DNA of 64,000 bases from Trileptium ribeirensis (lineage: Eukaryota > Nematoda > Enoplea > Enoplida > Thoracostomopsidae). The DNA lies in assembly GCA_030248225.1 (NCBI GenBank), contig JASANE010028175.1, positions 27,779 through 91,778 on the forward strand. The letters are read 5' to 3'. The notes under the pieces were generated by a model. The model worked only from the letters and a program-made list of their open reading frames with translations. It did not search any database and was not told the DNA's origin. Positions 47,901 to 58,950 of the stretch are shown piece after piece. Each line of letters opens with the position of its first letter. The first letter of the stretch is position 1. The position numbers and the translations under genes were made by a program.

Positions 47901-50900
47901 TGCTATTTCTGAGTGTCATGCACAGACCCCAGTTTTAGGGGTATGGTGAACAATTGTTATCGATTCACCTGACTCCCCTCCCCACCTAAAACTGATGGCA
48001 GGTCTGACATACCCCATAAAACTTCAGGTCCGGGCTACCCAGCTCTAAAAGTGGGGTTTGTGCATGATAACCCCCTCAGAAATAGGGGGTCAAGCTTAAA
48101 ACGCACATGCCGTCAAACACGTGGTAACTTTGGAGTGCTGGGAGAAGAAATATTCTTCCCTTATGCACTCTTGATAACGCGAAAATAGAAAAATAAAATC
48201 ATAATATTCGTCTTTGGCGTATCTGCTATAATATACAACTTTTCCACACATTTCTATTTAACACGTTTCTATTTACCACTGGTGTTATTTTTTAAAGACA
48301 TTTAAAAAACACAAACCATCGCTATTTATGATTATATCTTCAAAGCCAGATCTGCTTAAGAGAGAAATATAATTACGATGAGAAACATCTTTGCAGATTG
48401 TTTGGATTATATAGCCAACTTTTAGTTGAAAAGTGACAGTTATGTGTATAACAACGATACTGAGACATTTACGAGCAAACATCTATGCATATCTTTCTAT
48501 AACGGATATTGGTTTTTGCTTGAGAAACAATAATCACTGGAACTGTTTTTCTTATTCTTCTATTGCCCAAATTCATCCAGTTTACGTATTTTCCGAAATA
48601 TGTATATACATAGTTTTATTAAAGGCGAAGACCCTGCACACGGATAAACTTTGATTTTAAGTCTTTAATCATGATATTACAGTGTTTTCGTACCGGGAAT
48701 ACTTAAATAGTATTCAGTACTAAGAATCAAATCAACCAGTGCGCCGTGGTGTTTTACGAAGGCATTCTTAGTATACATGTTATTTGTCAGTATAGAATAC
48801 ATACATACAAAAATTCTAAGAAAAGTGATTTTGTAGAACAAGGAACCGTGCACATTCCTTCAAATTGTTTGGAGGTTAATTTTTCCCGAAATTGTGTTGA
48901 AGTGAGACATATAGCATTATACTATTTTATTACTTCGGACCTGTTCAGTAACCAGCATCTACATAAATATTTTTAATCCTATCATGCCCACTAGGTCCAA
49001 ACCGAGATAACGGACCTCGTGAGTCATTGTGTTTACTTAGTTTATCGTACGCTGTATGTTTGCACGTGCGCTGTTTGTCGTTCGGGTTGTGAAGATCCCT
49101 AAGGAACCGAACAGTTCCCATATGGCTCAGTGGTATGCGTACTCAACTTTCGTTCTCACATTCCGGGTTCGATCCCTGGCGTCGGCTTAAGTTTATTAAA
49201 CATTGCACGTTTATGCAAATTCCAAAATGGTTAATTTTGTGCAACCGATTTAAGACATTCAACAGCAGTTCAACCGAAAATTTAGGTATCACGGTGAAAA
49301 AGCAATGAAAATGCAATACGTCGTCCTTTAACCTAAGTAATCGCTTCATAACTGTTTATTGCCAAATCATATGTTTCAAAATGTCAAATAAATTTATTTG
49401 TTAAAATTCTGTAAGGCTGGACTACTATATATGCTGCAGCTGCGACGTACTTCTCCTGGCAAACTGGAAGGTCATTCTGTAAAAGCTTTGTTTTCAGAGA
49501 AGTAAGCTTCCTCTCTTCTCATATAAGTTCTTTACTGACGTTTAAATAATAAGCTCATAATCTTAGTCTTCCTTTGCTAGTTATTCTGGCACTCTATTGC
49601 ACTAAAAACATATCATGGACTAGATAGTTTGGAATTGTTTTGATTCCATACATAATTGGATTTGCTGGTGACGTTGCAAGAAATTTGTTGCCGAGTTATA
49701 GCGAACAATATTTACTCTATATACATACATATATACACTAATTTATGTATTAATCTAGAAGTTGAAAAATGTGAGTCCATTTTTGAGTAAACAGGTTTTT
49801 AGTGTTGTCTTGAAAACATGTAAGCTTATCGATTATTTATATTTTAGCCAGGTTCTGCTGCTCAAAGTCCGTCAAGTAATATCAAATTGGAGGTTGACGA
49901 AGAAGATCTTTCATTAATGAACGGTAAGTATTTTAGCTGCATTTATTATTTTAAGTTCCCGGTGATATGGTTACAAATTTTTTTGTTACGTTAAGTATTG
50001 TTTATGGTAAGTCGTCGTTACCAACCAATTTGCATTTCTCAGAAAAGACTCATTAGTATTATGAAATTATTTTCATTTATTTTTTGGTCGAAATTTGTCG
50101 TAAATCAGTAAGTTGATAATGTTTTACGGTCGTTATGATATGCCAATTAAATTTTATGTGTTTGTATATGCTGTTTTTCTATTACGCTTTAAAACGTATC
50201 AGGGTTTATATTCTATCCTGTGTGTATATGGTTAGAAAAAACAACAGCGTAGCATGAGGGTTCGGAGGCAGCAGCCCCTCCCCTTTCCCCTACAACAAGC
50301 ACATTGTGGCAATAACATTTATAAATTTGTTTTATAATTATTACTATTGTAAATGTTTGTGAAATTTTAGAACTGAGCATGCTAAATGCAGACAAACTTA
50401 TGGAACACATCAAAGCAATGCAGAATCTTGCATATCAATACGGAGTTGAAGAAGGTATGTTGCCCTACAGTTAGATAATTCTATGTACCTATGTGCACGA
50501 GTTTGCATTGTTTTGATGGCCATTGGTCGTAATCAGATATTGCCATGCAAAGGTACAACAGTGAAGATTTTGTAGTCTAAAAGCCAACCTTGAATCGAAA
50601 CGAAATAATTGTACATTCTAGACAGCCACTAAAGTGGCATGCCTTGCAAACAGTTTCGATTACGATATCGGCGTTTAGATAAAAACAGGATTGGATGCTA
50701 CGGTGGTGTTTTCTGCTTGTACATGTGTAATGCGTGAGTCCACTTTCGGTGCATACACCAAGGTTGTTCTGTTGTTAAAATCACAAATGGATTCGCGTTC
50801 ACATTTTTGCCATTGGTATTCACATTTTTGTGAACGCGAACATGGGCTCTGTGATGTACGAATGGAATTTGCGTTCGCGCACATTTGCGCATTTCCCAAG

Positions 50901-52031
50901 GTTGTCCGCTTTCATCAAATGACATTCTCAATCAGATAGCAATGTCCTGTTTGTGTAATAAAGCATACGAGAATAAACGTGATCGGTAATGGCGTTTTCA
51001 TTTGTGCGCGGTCGGCAAAATGGGATGCTAAATCGCAAAATAAAGACCGGGAACAGCGCCTATAAGTTGCTGCATTTCAAATTCTGTACGCATAAATAAC
51101 GGAAAATCGTGATTTGTTCGGGTCCATTGCTTTTACGATAATGACTTAGCCAAAGAACAACCCCGGTGTATGCACCTAAAGTGATCCCACGTATTATGCA
51201 ATATTATAGAATATGAGATCATGTAAATACATGCTGCCCGTAGTCCTAGGGAGTAGCCGGGCTCTAGGAGCCGGCCTTCAGCTTCCCAAGGGTCAGCCAT
51301 TCGGCGGGCTGGGCGAGTGCTCTATATAAACGCTTGGGGATGGTTCAGGCACCTACTCGTGTTGGGGAGGGAGGGTCCGGCGCTTCTGGGTGGAAATCAA
51401 TAATCCCCCCATGAGTGTCTATGTGGATGTAACAGCTTTTTAATTTTGATATTTTATAAGGGAGCAGAGACAAATTTTGTCTTCGTTTTCCCGATATCTA
51501 ATAGAATATTAATGTAATAGCTAAACGAAATGAAATATTAAATATTGGTTTTAGCATTATGTATTTCGTACCTGAGATTTTTAGTTATATAAAATTCAAC
51601 TGTCGTGGAAGCATATTAATTATAGCGTTGAAGCTACAAATACGTTACACACCTCGAAAGTAAAACCATTTTACTTGCCCGTGCAAAAAGTATGCCATCG
51701 TTGGAAAAACCTTCTGGGCGAATTATAGTGTTTTCAACAGCACAGTCACGTACTTATTTGTCTATAACTATATTTACTTTCAATATCGTTCGTATACCTT
51801 TGTGGGATGCTCGTTGTAAAAATTTAAACGAATTTCAATAGTTTTTGTGTAACCTACCATTTGGCCATGGTTGAGCTAAACAATTATTCATAATTATTTT
51901 TAAACTTAAGGTAAAGTTTACATTTCTTGTGCATAAATTGGGTTTGTATTGTTATAGCGAAGCAACTGACACGGGGAAAAATCCTTAAAATATTGGAAAA
52001 ATCCGACCCCCACTTGCTACAATGGGATTAG
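44563..52031 (+). CDS. lin-52: LIN-52, MuvB/DREAM complex subunit, five exons
   Basis: LIN52 is part of the MuvB core (LIN9, LIN37, LIN52, LIN54, RBBP4) and joins it to p107/p130-type pocket proteins in the DREAM repressor. Exons: 44563-44914, 46814-46854, 49848-49923, 50371-50454, 51958-52031; all GT-AG, phases 1,0,1,1, giving 208 codons plus TAG. Key blocks: GSLLSFERLDDRASPDLWP with the LxSxE pocket-binding motif at 99-103 and the RxSP site at Ser110 (human Ser28, DYRK1A target); LPGVSEFAAS; EEDLSLMNELSMLNADKLME; AMQNLAYQYGVEE; LTRGKILKILEK. Human LIN52 is 116 aa; the extra ~95 residues at the N-terminus are Ser/Thr/Ala-rich and low complexity. The ATG is the first after an in-frame upstream stop. 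AATAAA is at 52223. Confidence 0.93.
44965..46117. mobile_element. hAT-like non-autonomous element with perfect 8-bp duplication
   Basis: The element is 44973-46109 (1137 bp). Left end CAGGGAGTAACCGGAATTCC; right end ...GGTTCCGGTTATTTCCTG, whose reverse is CAGGAAATAACCGGAA (14/16). It is flanked by an exact direct repeat, atatatgt, at 44965-44972 and 46110-46117. CAGGG ends plus 8-bp target duplication are hAT hallmarks. The sub-terminal DNA is made of CCGGAA/TTCCGG repeats. No transposase frame. It sits 58 bp after the donor of lin-52 exon 1. Confidence 0.9.
46200..46745. repeat. Tandem repeat, 3 x ~185 bp
   Basis: Units start near 46201, 46389 and 46573 with caatatatgtaattttcggc and share agagaccgcatcgggttcaa, gataacgttctagtcgagat and aatatcggtatgaccaaa. 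It lies in lin-52 intron 1 and ends about 70 bp before exon 2. Confidence 0.92.
46814..46854 (+). CDS. lin-52: lin-52 exon 2 (41-bp micro-exon)
   Basis: Acceptor tttttttag, donor gtaagt. Encodes LPGVSEFAASSCGS, which directly continues DLWPxP as in human LIN52 (DLWPEQLPGVAEFAAS). It is too short to show up as an open frame by itself. Confidence 0.9.
47015..47200. mobile_element. MITE with GTGTTCACATTGCRTC ends
   Basis: Left end gtgttcacattgcgtctgat; right end mirrors it (atcggatgcagtgtgaatac). The interior repeats atccgatccgat words and their complement. A decayed relative lies at 53810-53872 (atcggatcggacgcaatatg-aacac). Confidence 0.65.
47815..48183. repeat. Long foldback (inverted repeat), arms ~150 bp
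   Basis: The two halves are reverse complements with scattered mismatches around a centre near 47999. Paired blocks: agcactc 47859 with gagtgct 48133; ctatttctgag with ctcagaaatag; tcatgcacagaccccagtttt with its mirror near 48045-48070; ggaagagtat with atattcttcc. The arms end around ttttgataa / ttttcgcg. It lies in lin-52 intron 2, so it could form a long RNA hairpin in the pre-mRNA. Confidence 0.8.
49114..49186 (+). other. tRNA-like sequence (A and B boxes), probably SINE or dead tRNA
   Basis: TGGCTCAGTGG (49123-49133) fits the Pol III A box and GGTTCGATCCC (49166-49176) fits the B box at suitable spacing. The T arm CCGGG/CCTGG pairs, but the acceptor stem pairs only about 4 of 7 and no anticodon stem forms, so a working tRNA is unlikely. 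It lies in lin-52 intron 2. Confidence 0.5.
49848..49923 (+). CDS. lin-52: lin-52 exon 3
   Basis: Acceptor atattttag, donor gtaagt. Encodes PGSAAQSPSSNIKLEVDEED and LSLMN; corresponds to the variable SP-rich linker and the acidic D-DxLxEL segment of the family. Confidence 0.88.
50371..50454 (+). CDS. lin-52: lin-52 exon 4
   Basis: Acceptor gaaattttag, donor gtatgt. Encodes ELSMLNADKLMEHIKAMQNL and AYQYGVEE, matching the helical LIN9-binding region (human LTTANLMEKVRGLQNLAYQLG). Confidence 0.93.
50792..50840. repeat. Short perfect inverted repeat
   Basis: ttcgcgttcaca and tgtgaacgcgaa, 12 bp each, separated by 25 bp; part of a larger patch rich in gcgttcg words (50690-50935) in lin-52 intron 4. 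Confidence 0.75.
51235..51420. other. GC-rich segment in lin-52 intron 4
   Basis: cgggctctaggagccggcc-style GC-rich text with a tatataaacg box at 51325-51334. No coding signal; possibly a retroelement end. Confidence 0.35.
51958..52031 (+). CDS. lin-52: lin-52 exon 5 with stop
   Basis: Acceptor ttgttatag. Encodes AKQLTRGKILKILEK then SDPHLLQWD and TAG; matches the family end EMTRGKFLNILEKP. Confidence 0.9.
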
Positions 52032-52222
52032 AATGGAACGCTCGGCCGATGACTACCATCTTTCATGGGGTAAATCTGAGAAGTTTTGTATTACGCGGAA
52101 GGTATGATTGAACCAGGAATATCTTGCGTCCACGGCTAGCCTGTCCAGACTGAACGAGAAGAAGACGATGCTTTGCATGGAAATTTGTCGAAAAGAACTA
52201 ATTTGCCGCGATTTTGAGCAAT

Positions 52223-52228
52223 AATAAA
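52223..52228 (+). promoter_or_regulatory. Polyadenylation signal of lin-52
   Basis: AATAAA 192 bp after the lin-52 stop. Confidence 0.5.
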
Positions 52229-52796
52229 TGTACTACATTATGTTTGCGATTTGCTTCATTCTTAACACAAATGCAACAACACATAACCACGCTATGTCTC
52301 GCGCACGATGACCTCTTTTGCTTGTAATTATGTTTGAAATTTGTATCGTAATGAATTAAGGCCAACTATGAGTGAGTTTTTAGTGAAACTTTATCATAAA
52401 TACATGTAGTGTCCCGCAAGTGACAGTGTAAAAATCCAAATTCTTTCGAGTGTAAAATTGAAACTAAATTTTTGACTAGGAGAAACCGTTTACATTTGAA
52501 AAAATCCTCACATCTTGCTATATAATTATGGCTAATAGGCCAAAAACTTTTCAAAAAATCGTAAAAATAAAATAGAAAAAAATTTTGGAAGTGAGCAAGA
52601 AACATTGCTGAAATTTTAAATAGTTTTTCAATAAAACTTGGTTTTAAACCTTTTGAAATAAATTTATATTTCTGATACTATTTCTGTGAGGTGTTTTGCA
52701 ATATTTTTTTCTGTATTTGTTGAGAAGCTGTCGTCAGTGAAAATGTGGCGACTCATATTACTGTCAATGTAGAATAGCGGTTCCATGTGTGAGTTT

Positions 52797-52977
52797 CAGG
52801 GGCGAAAATGAAATGCATGCTATGCTTCGCTATGCTAAGCCTAAGTCGTAGGCTAAGCAAAGGGCCCTCCCTATACGAGACGTATACTAAAAGCCTAAGT
52901 CGGGGCGCTTTCTCCCGAATCCCCGCTATTCTTTTTCTAACTATACAACGTCCGGCCCTAGAGAGGCGACATGGGCC
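52797..52977. mobile_element. GGCCC-ended MITE, copy 1 (left end decayed)
   Basis: Shares taagcctaagtcggggcg, ctattctttttctaac, acaacgtccggccct and the terminal cgacatgggcc with copies at 60793 and 62007. The left terminal repeat is not intact. Confidence 0.65.
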
Positions 52978-53399
52978 ACTACGACGGCCAATTGGAATAT
53001 AAATTAGAAACTATGTACGAATATGAAAAAATGAATTATTTATTTTTGATGCCGCCCGTTTTGTCTCGTATCAAACTATAGATTAACTCAGGCGCATCCG
53101 AAATGATTTGACATGCTCGTGTTAACCTGAATAATTGTAATATTTCTGCCGCCTTCTATTATGCAAGTCAAAATAAAACTTATTCACTAACATGGTGCAA
53201 AGGTGCATTGACAGTATTTATGCATCGATGCTCAATTATATACTCAGGAATTATATATAAATAAATAATATATGATGTCACGTAACATTACTTTTATTCT
53301 GAAAAATCTATGATAGCTGATAGATTTTTACACTGCTAATCGTAGTACTGAATGTTAAGGATTATATTCTTAATATTATTAACGTAATAGTTTCCTTAA

Positions 53400-53640
53400 G
53401 CTCACGCAAAGGAAAATATTCCTTAATATTAAGGCAAAGGAATATCCCTGATATTCCGTACAAGATTTGCCAAATATTTAGGACAATTTTCTTTAAAATT
53501 ATGGTAAAATTCATTTTCTTCAGTCCAAAATTTTTAATGCTGAATATTAAGGAATATATTCCTTAACGTCGAGGAATGTAGCACTGAATATTGAGGAATA
53601 TATTCCTTAATGGTTAAGGAAGGTGGTGCTGAATAAAAGT
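53400..53640. repeat. Cluster of AAGGAATATATTCCTT palindromes
   Basis: The perfect 20-bp palindrome TTAAGGAATATATTCCTTAA at 53547-53566 and a near copy at 53591-53610 lie in a stretch with several further aaggaata/attccttaa words and repeated gctgaatatt(aa/ga)gg. AT-rich, non-coding. Confidence 0.85.
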
Positions 53641-55458
53641 AATATATTTCATAATATTAAAGAATAGTATTCTAAAAATTCTTGTGACCATTATGCATAA
53701 AATATCCATCTAGTAGTTAGAAAGACTGATTGATAGTAACTGCGTTAACGTTTGCATTGCTGACTGCTATAATAGCCAGACTTCCGAGCCCAGAAGAGAA
53801 ATGTCAGGTCATGCCGGATCGCATGCCATACGAACTGAAATCGGATCGGACGCAATATGAACACGGCCCTAAACCTATTGATGTGGTACCGCGACATAAC
53901 CGCAACACTAAGCTATACTTTTTGACGTAGAACATCATGCTTCTCAACGTTACAATTATGTGTCAAATAAAAAAATAATGTAAGGATAACTAACTTGTCT
54001 GAATTTCAAAATACGGAACCATTGTTTCACACCTTCAATATAGCCGAACCCAGTACATCATCACTGTTAAGAGGTGATCGACATGGATTAAGCACATGTG
54101 TGATGTTATTTAAAGATACCAACACATGTTTAACCGGTTCCACTAGACTTCTTGGACGCTACTGCTACGCTACATTTCTGGGGACTGCCAACTATTCAAT
54201 GCCTGCTTCTTCAACATAAAAGATGCAGCGTTGATTCTAATTAACGGCATAATTGAGATTATATGCGTTGAATAGCAGTTCCGCCAACTCCAATCGTATT
54301 GCAAACTATAGCGCGGTAGGATACAGGATGGTGCTTTTGGGAAGACCTATGGAGACAGTTTTAAAACATTTTTTATTTAAAAAAGCATTGTCGATTATTA
54401 AATAATCTGTTTTAGCAACTATCCAGAACATTCGAACTTACAACCTCACTTTTTATACAATTTTTTGACATTCAAATTATGAGTAAAGCGCGTACTTCCT
54501 TTATTTTCATAGCAGCTGCATAAACAACATCACTAATGTATTAAATACATATGCTGCATATGAAGCGATTGCGAGCAAGTGCTTGTAATGGCGAAATGGT
54601 TAATTTTTGCAGTATTTCAGTGATTTTTCAGAAGCAGTAACTTTTACTGTAATGCAAAAGGAAGTCGATGGCTCGATTTTAAACATTTCGCGCTTGCTTT
54701 AGGATAATAACTTGTCTCAAGAAATATTTATGGACATATGTTCTTTATTAAATAATTACTCTTTTACCAAACTACATCAGAAATGACAATATAAATGCTT
54801 TTTAAATATAAATATTTAAGCAAAGCATGATCTGAGACATTTAGACTTTGATATGGCGGAAGCTTTAACGGCGCGAGAGGCTAACCATTGCATCAGTTTG
54901 ACGAAGTAATTATGTGTTGGGTATATATATGTTAAATTTTTAACATATAGCGCTACAGACTGCAAAATGCGGTCATTTGGAAGTATCGCAAGGTTCAGCT
55001 GGCCGCTAAGATTGTTTAGAAATCTTTGTTACTTCAATGGACTTTGAGATAAAACGAATTAGTTAAACGGCTTGCATTGGGAAATGATTTAAATTGACAT
55101 GTCGTGTGATGAATTGGCAAATGTAAGCGTCTGCTAAGTGCATATCACCACCACGCGCCTAATATATATGCAATGAATACAAAAGTGCGCATGCGAATTT
55201 TGCACTGTTCATTTGTTGATTTTGACAAAAGAACAACCACTCGACACTCCTAACGTAGACTCATCCCTAAATCGGTTTTCGTTTTCAAACGGTGCATTTC
55301 AAAATTTGTTGGTTATTTCGACAAACCGTAACAGATGGTTTAAATAATTATTGTAAGTTGTAAATGTATTTTGAAAAGTTAACGCAGATAGTGTCGATTT
55401 AAATTCCATATGTACGGAACGTAAACTTTCCATTCAAATATATATCAATGTGAGCGGT

Positions 55459-55974
55459 AAACTTGATTAAGTACTGAACAAACATTCCACCAGCATAGCA
55501 GAGGTAAAGTTTAAAAAAACTTGATTAAGTATTGAACAAACATTCCGCCAGCCTAGCAGAGGTAAAGTTTAGAAAAACTTGATTAAGTACTGAACAAACA
55601 TTCCACCAGCCTAGCAGAGGTAAAGTTTAGAAAAACTTGATTAAGTATTTAAACAAATATTCCCCACCCTAGCAGAGGTAAAGTTTAGAAAAACTTGATT
55701 AAGTATTGAACAAACATTCCACCAGCCTAACAGAGGTAAAGTTTAGAAAAACTTGATTAAGTACTGAACAAACATTCCACCAGCCTAGCAGAGGTAAAGT
55801 TTAGAAAAACTTGATTAAGTATTTAAACAAATATTCCACCAGCCTAGCAGGGGTAAAGTTTAGAAAAACTTGATTAAGTACTGAACAAACATTCCACCAG
55901 CCTAGCAGAGGTAAAGTTTAGAAAAACTTTATTAAGTACTGAACAAACATTCCACCAGCCTAGCAGAGGTAAAG
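55459..55974. repeat. Satellite-like array, 58-bp unit, about 9 copies
   Basis: Unit begins aacttgattaagtactgaac, contains cattccaccagcctagcaga and ends ggtaaagtttagaaa. Units are head-to-tail without spacers; a few units differ (tatttaaacaaatattcc variants occur twice). Confidence 0.96.
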
Positions 55975-56264
55975 TGTAACAGCCCGAGTTTTTGCCGAAC
56001 CTTAAATATTCAAAAAATTAGGCCGGAAGGGCCTCAAATTTAGGGGATAAAGGGCGATCGAATACCGGTGGAGCGTGATCTAGGGACTCATTGATGTATC
56101 ATTTATCATTGTACTGAATAAAATACTGTATTGTATTGTACAAATGTATAATCGCGCTCCACCAGCCCGAGGTGCGCGGGGTGATTACGCACCAAAACCG
56201 AATCAAAATTCTACTGCAGAGGTATCCGATCGATCCCAGGACTACATTTATGTTGTGAACAATA
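55975..56264 (+). other. LTR-like segment after the 58-bp array
   Basis: Begins TGTAACAGCCCGAG directly after the array's gcagaggtaaag, which resembles a polypurine tract. It contains an AATAAA (gaataaaat, about 56117) and an inverted pair ggtggagcg/cgctccacc (56067-56075, 56155-56163). A second LTR copy was not found, so this could also be a solo LTR or chance. Confidence 0.3.
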
Positions 56265-56663
56265 TTGATGTGCTATCGTATAATTGATGTGTATCGGGAG
56301 TTGGGATGGATGCGTAGTCGAATCGACCGGGGACAAGGGGAAAGACCGCGCGATTCATCACAATCGGACTTAGCCAACTTGCAAATTAGGTGCCCCAGGG
56401 TCGATTCCGGTGCGCATCCGTGGGCCGTAACATATATGTACTTGCTATTTGCTTTAATAATGTATATCGTGTACGTGTCCGGGTGTCAGGATGGGTCGGG
56501 GTGTTGTGCGAAAACCATCATGGCAAAATGCGTCTTTGAGCTTTCTGATGTTTTGGGACCGGGGAAGATCTATCCTGACACGCCGGGAAATTGGACAGTT
56601 ATTTTATCGCCATTTTATTTTGTATATGTTCTAAAGGATGTCTCGAATACATGGGAAGAATGA
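56265..56663 (+). CDS. Unrecognised open frame, 132 codons
   Basis: Not recognised. It has one hydrophobic stretch (VTYMYLLFALIMYIVYV, about residues 56-72) and four Cys after it. It lies directly after the LTR-like segment and has no splice-site or family support, so it may be chance or retroelement-derived. Confidence 0.15.
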   Translation: MMCYRIIDVYRELGWMRSRIDRGQGERPRDSSQSDLANLQIRCPRVDSGAHPWAVTYMYLLFALIMYIVYVSGCQDGSGCCAKTIMAKCVFELSDVLGPGKIYPDTPGNWTVILSPFYFVYVLKDVSNTWEE

Positions 56664-57520
56664 CGAAATCGATCTAGTAGGATAAAAATCTTCATTTCTC
56701 AAATGGGCGTAAGAAAATTCAAATTTTGGGGGTTTTATGTATAGCAGACAAAAAGGGGATATTAAATCTTCATTAGGAACCTATAAGGCTTCAAAATTGT
56801 TCCTTCGGGTCAACTTACTTCCAATCCGTAAATACTTATGGACCCTCAATCCAGCGCTTAAACTCTCAAAATTTAGGGCCTTAAATCACTACATCTCAAA
56901 CCAAAACTTCCCGATTTTTGGAGCCCCGTACCTTAATTGGGCCCTATACTAACTATGTTACTGAAAACCGGGGTCATCCGCCCCAACGGGCCTGCGCAGG
57001 ATTCCCATAATCCAGTCAGGACCCAAAATTTCTCTATCGTGCACGCATTAATCTGCCCCTAACGGGCCTCCTGGGGGAAAGACATGAAAATTGGGGTTCT
57101 TATGAGTAGGCGACCAGCCAGGGCTTAGATATGATCCCGCCCCCGGCCGCCTACCCCTTTCCGTTCCTGAAATATAAAAGAAACCTACAAAAAATTTATA
57201 AATTATATACAGCGCCTAAAGCGCTTTTATATGTTGCAAAGTTATAAGCCTCGCGCCGACCAGCGCGAGGTTTAGGTTGGTTTTCTCTTGGTTGGTCATT
57301 GTGCCCCGTGGGCAGCTTCTTGGTAGTCGCCGCTTGCAGACAATGTAATGTATAGCAAGCTTAAGCGGAGAGTTGTTATAAATATTTGCCGTATTTTATT
57401 TAAAGCTTTTGTTATTTAAATATTGATGCTGGCACGACGAGCGTTTACATCTATGTGTAGAGCTTTCACTAGTTTCGAAAGTTTTGAAAATATTCGGGGC
57501 ACAAAGCAATAAGGCATAAG

Positions 57521-57590
57521 AGATCGGAGAGGGGGGTGGACAGACGGTATAAAAGAGACTGCCCGGTTCTCCGATCGGGACCAGTCGACA
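57521..57590 (+). promoter_or_regulatory. TATA-box promoter candidate inside an inverted repeat
   Basis: TATAAAAG at 57548-57555 with cggGACCAGTCGAC about 30 bp downstream, where a start site would fall. It is flanked by agatcggaga (57521-57530) and its complement tctccgatc (57568-57576). The setting suggests a retroelement promoter; the frames downstream are not recognised. Confidence 0.4.
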
Positions 57591-58894
57591 AATTTTTCTT
57601 TTAAGTTTTGGCGGTTGTCGCCAGTTTCAAATTTTCTGTAGGCTTTTGCTTTTCTTTTTCTTTACTTTGTTTCGGCATACTAGGGGAGGTTTCTCGCCGT
57701 GCCCCCACGGTGGAGAGCCTTCCTTGGTTGGACACATGTTTCGATCTTACATGGGCCGTCCTTTGCGGACGTTGGAGTGTCGGAAGGATGCTCCGCGCGC
57801 CCGTAAAGGTCGGGCCCCGATGAAATTCACGAAATCGCACGAAAACTGTTCAAAATTTTGCTCGCTTATAGTTCGACTGGTTCCCCGCTCCTCGGACAGT
57901 TTCTTCCGTTCACAGGTCCGAGGAGTGATTAAAATTCGTGTGTTACATAGGTTAAAAGGAAAATTTTTATACTGCGAAAGGTTTAGCCAAATTTCATAGG
58001 TGGCAATAGGAGTGACCCTGGGGACGTAGCCGTTTGCATCCTCGGATGACACGCGTTGTCCCCAAGTGTCTGAAATCGAGCAGCAGCGTCGAATCCCCAT
58101 TCGTTCGCTGATTCTTTCGTTCATGGTTAAATTGCGATGCAAACGACTGCGGACCCAACAGAATTTTGATAGACACTAGTTGAGCATAGCAGGAAACAGA
58201 GATTGGAGCGGGCGGTGGGCTGAATCGTATTGAAGTTTGGTGGGACGTGGGTTTTCTAACCGTGCAACTACGGGGAGAATCCACGTTGGCACCCACGCCC
58301 GGAGCTCTCTGGGAGCGAGTTTCGAATTAGTTGGGCAGGTCATAGGCCGCTCCAGTCTCTGTTGAAATTGTACAAAAATTTTGAACCCTCGGTCCCGTTT
58401 TCATGCAGGGTTCAGACCACTACAGGGGACAAATCGTTGTGATTCAAATACGTAAGTGGTCAGTTGAAAATCAGCATTCTTTCGTCAAAGACCGATCGGC
58501 CTCTACTAGAACGAAAACTGTAAGGGTATAGTACTTAGAAGGGAATGTAGCGCGTACCTCGGGGTATCTTGTAAGGTACCCGAATTAAATGTTTGTCATT
58601 AATACATGCTGTAAATAATTTGGAGTGCACCCCAATTGGGTGATAACTATGAGGAGTGTAGTGTGCAATGAAAAATTGAGCCAATAGTAAATTGATTGAA
58701 TGGCGTGACATTTTTAAAGCAGTTAGGAGTTGGTTTAAATTCCTGTCCCCAGTAGAGACTCAGAAATTATTTTCAACAGAGCTTCCTCAGGACCTTTGAA
58801 CCAAGGTCAGCTTCGTATCACTGCAAGCAAGTCACCCACCCCGCGCCCCGTCGAGTCAATTCGCTAATGCAAGCTCGCCCGCTTCTCCGTTTTA

Positions 58895-58950
58895 GGTTAG
58901 AGCAAGCACACCCTTGGCACCCCGCATTCTGTTCATGTTTTGCTCTAACC
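58895..58950. other. 11-bp inverted repeat
   Basis: ggttagagcaa and ttgctctaacc, 34 bp apart, in the GC-richer block. Confidence 0.7.

Noticed and set aside
55459..55974. 58-bp array as CRISPR
   Set aside because: Units are contiguous with no unique spacers, and the genome is eukaryotic.
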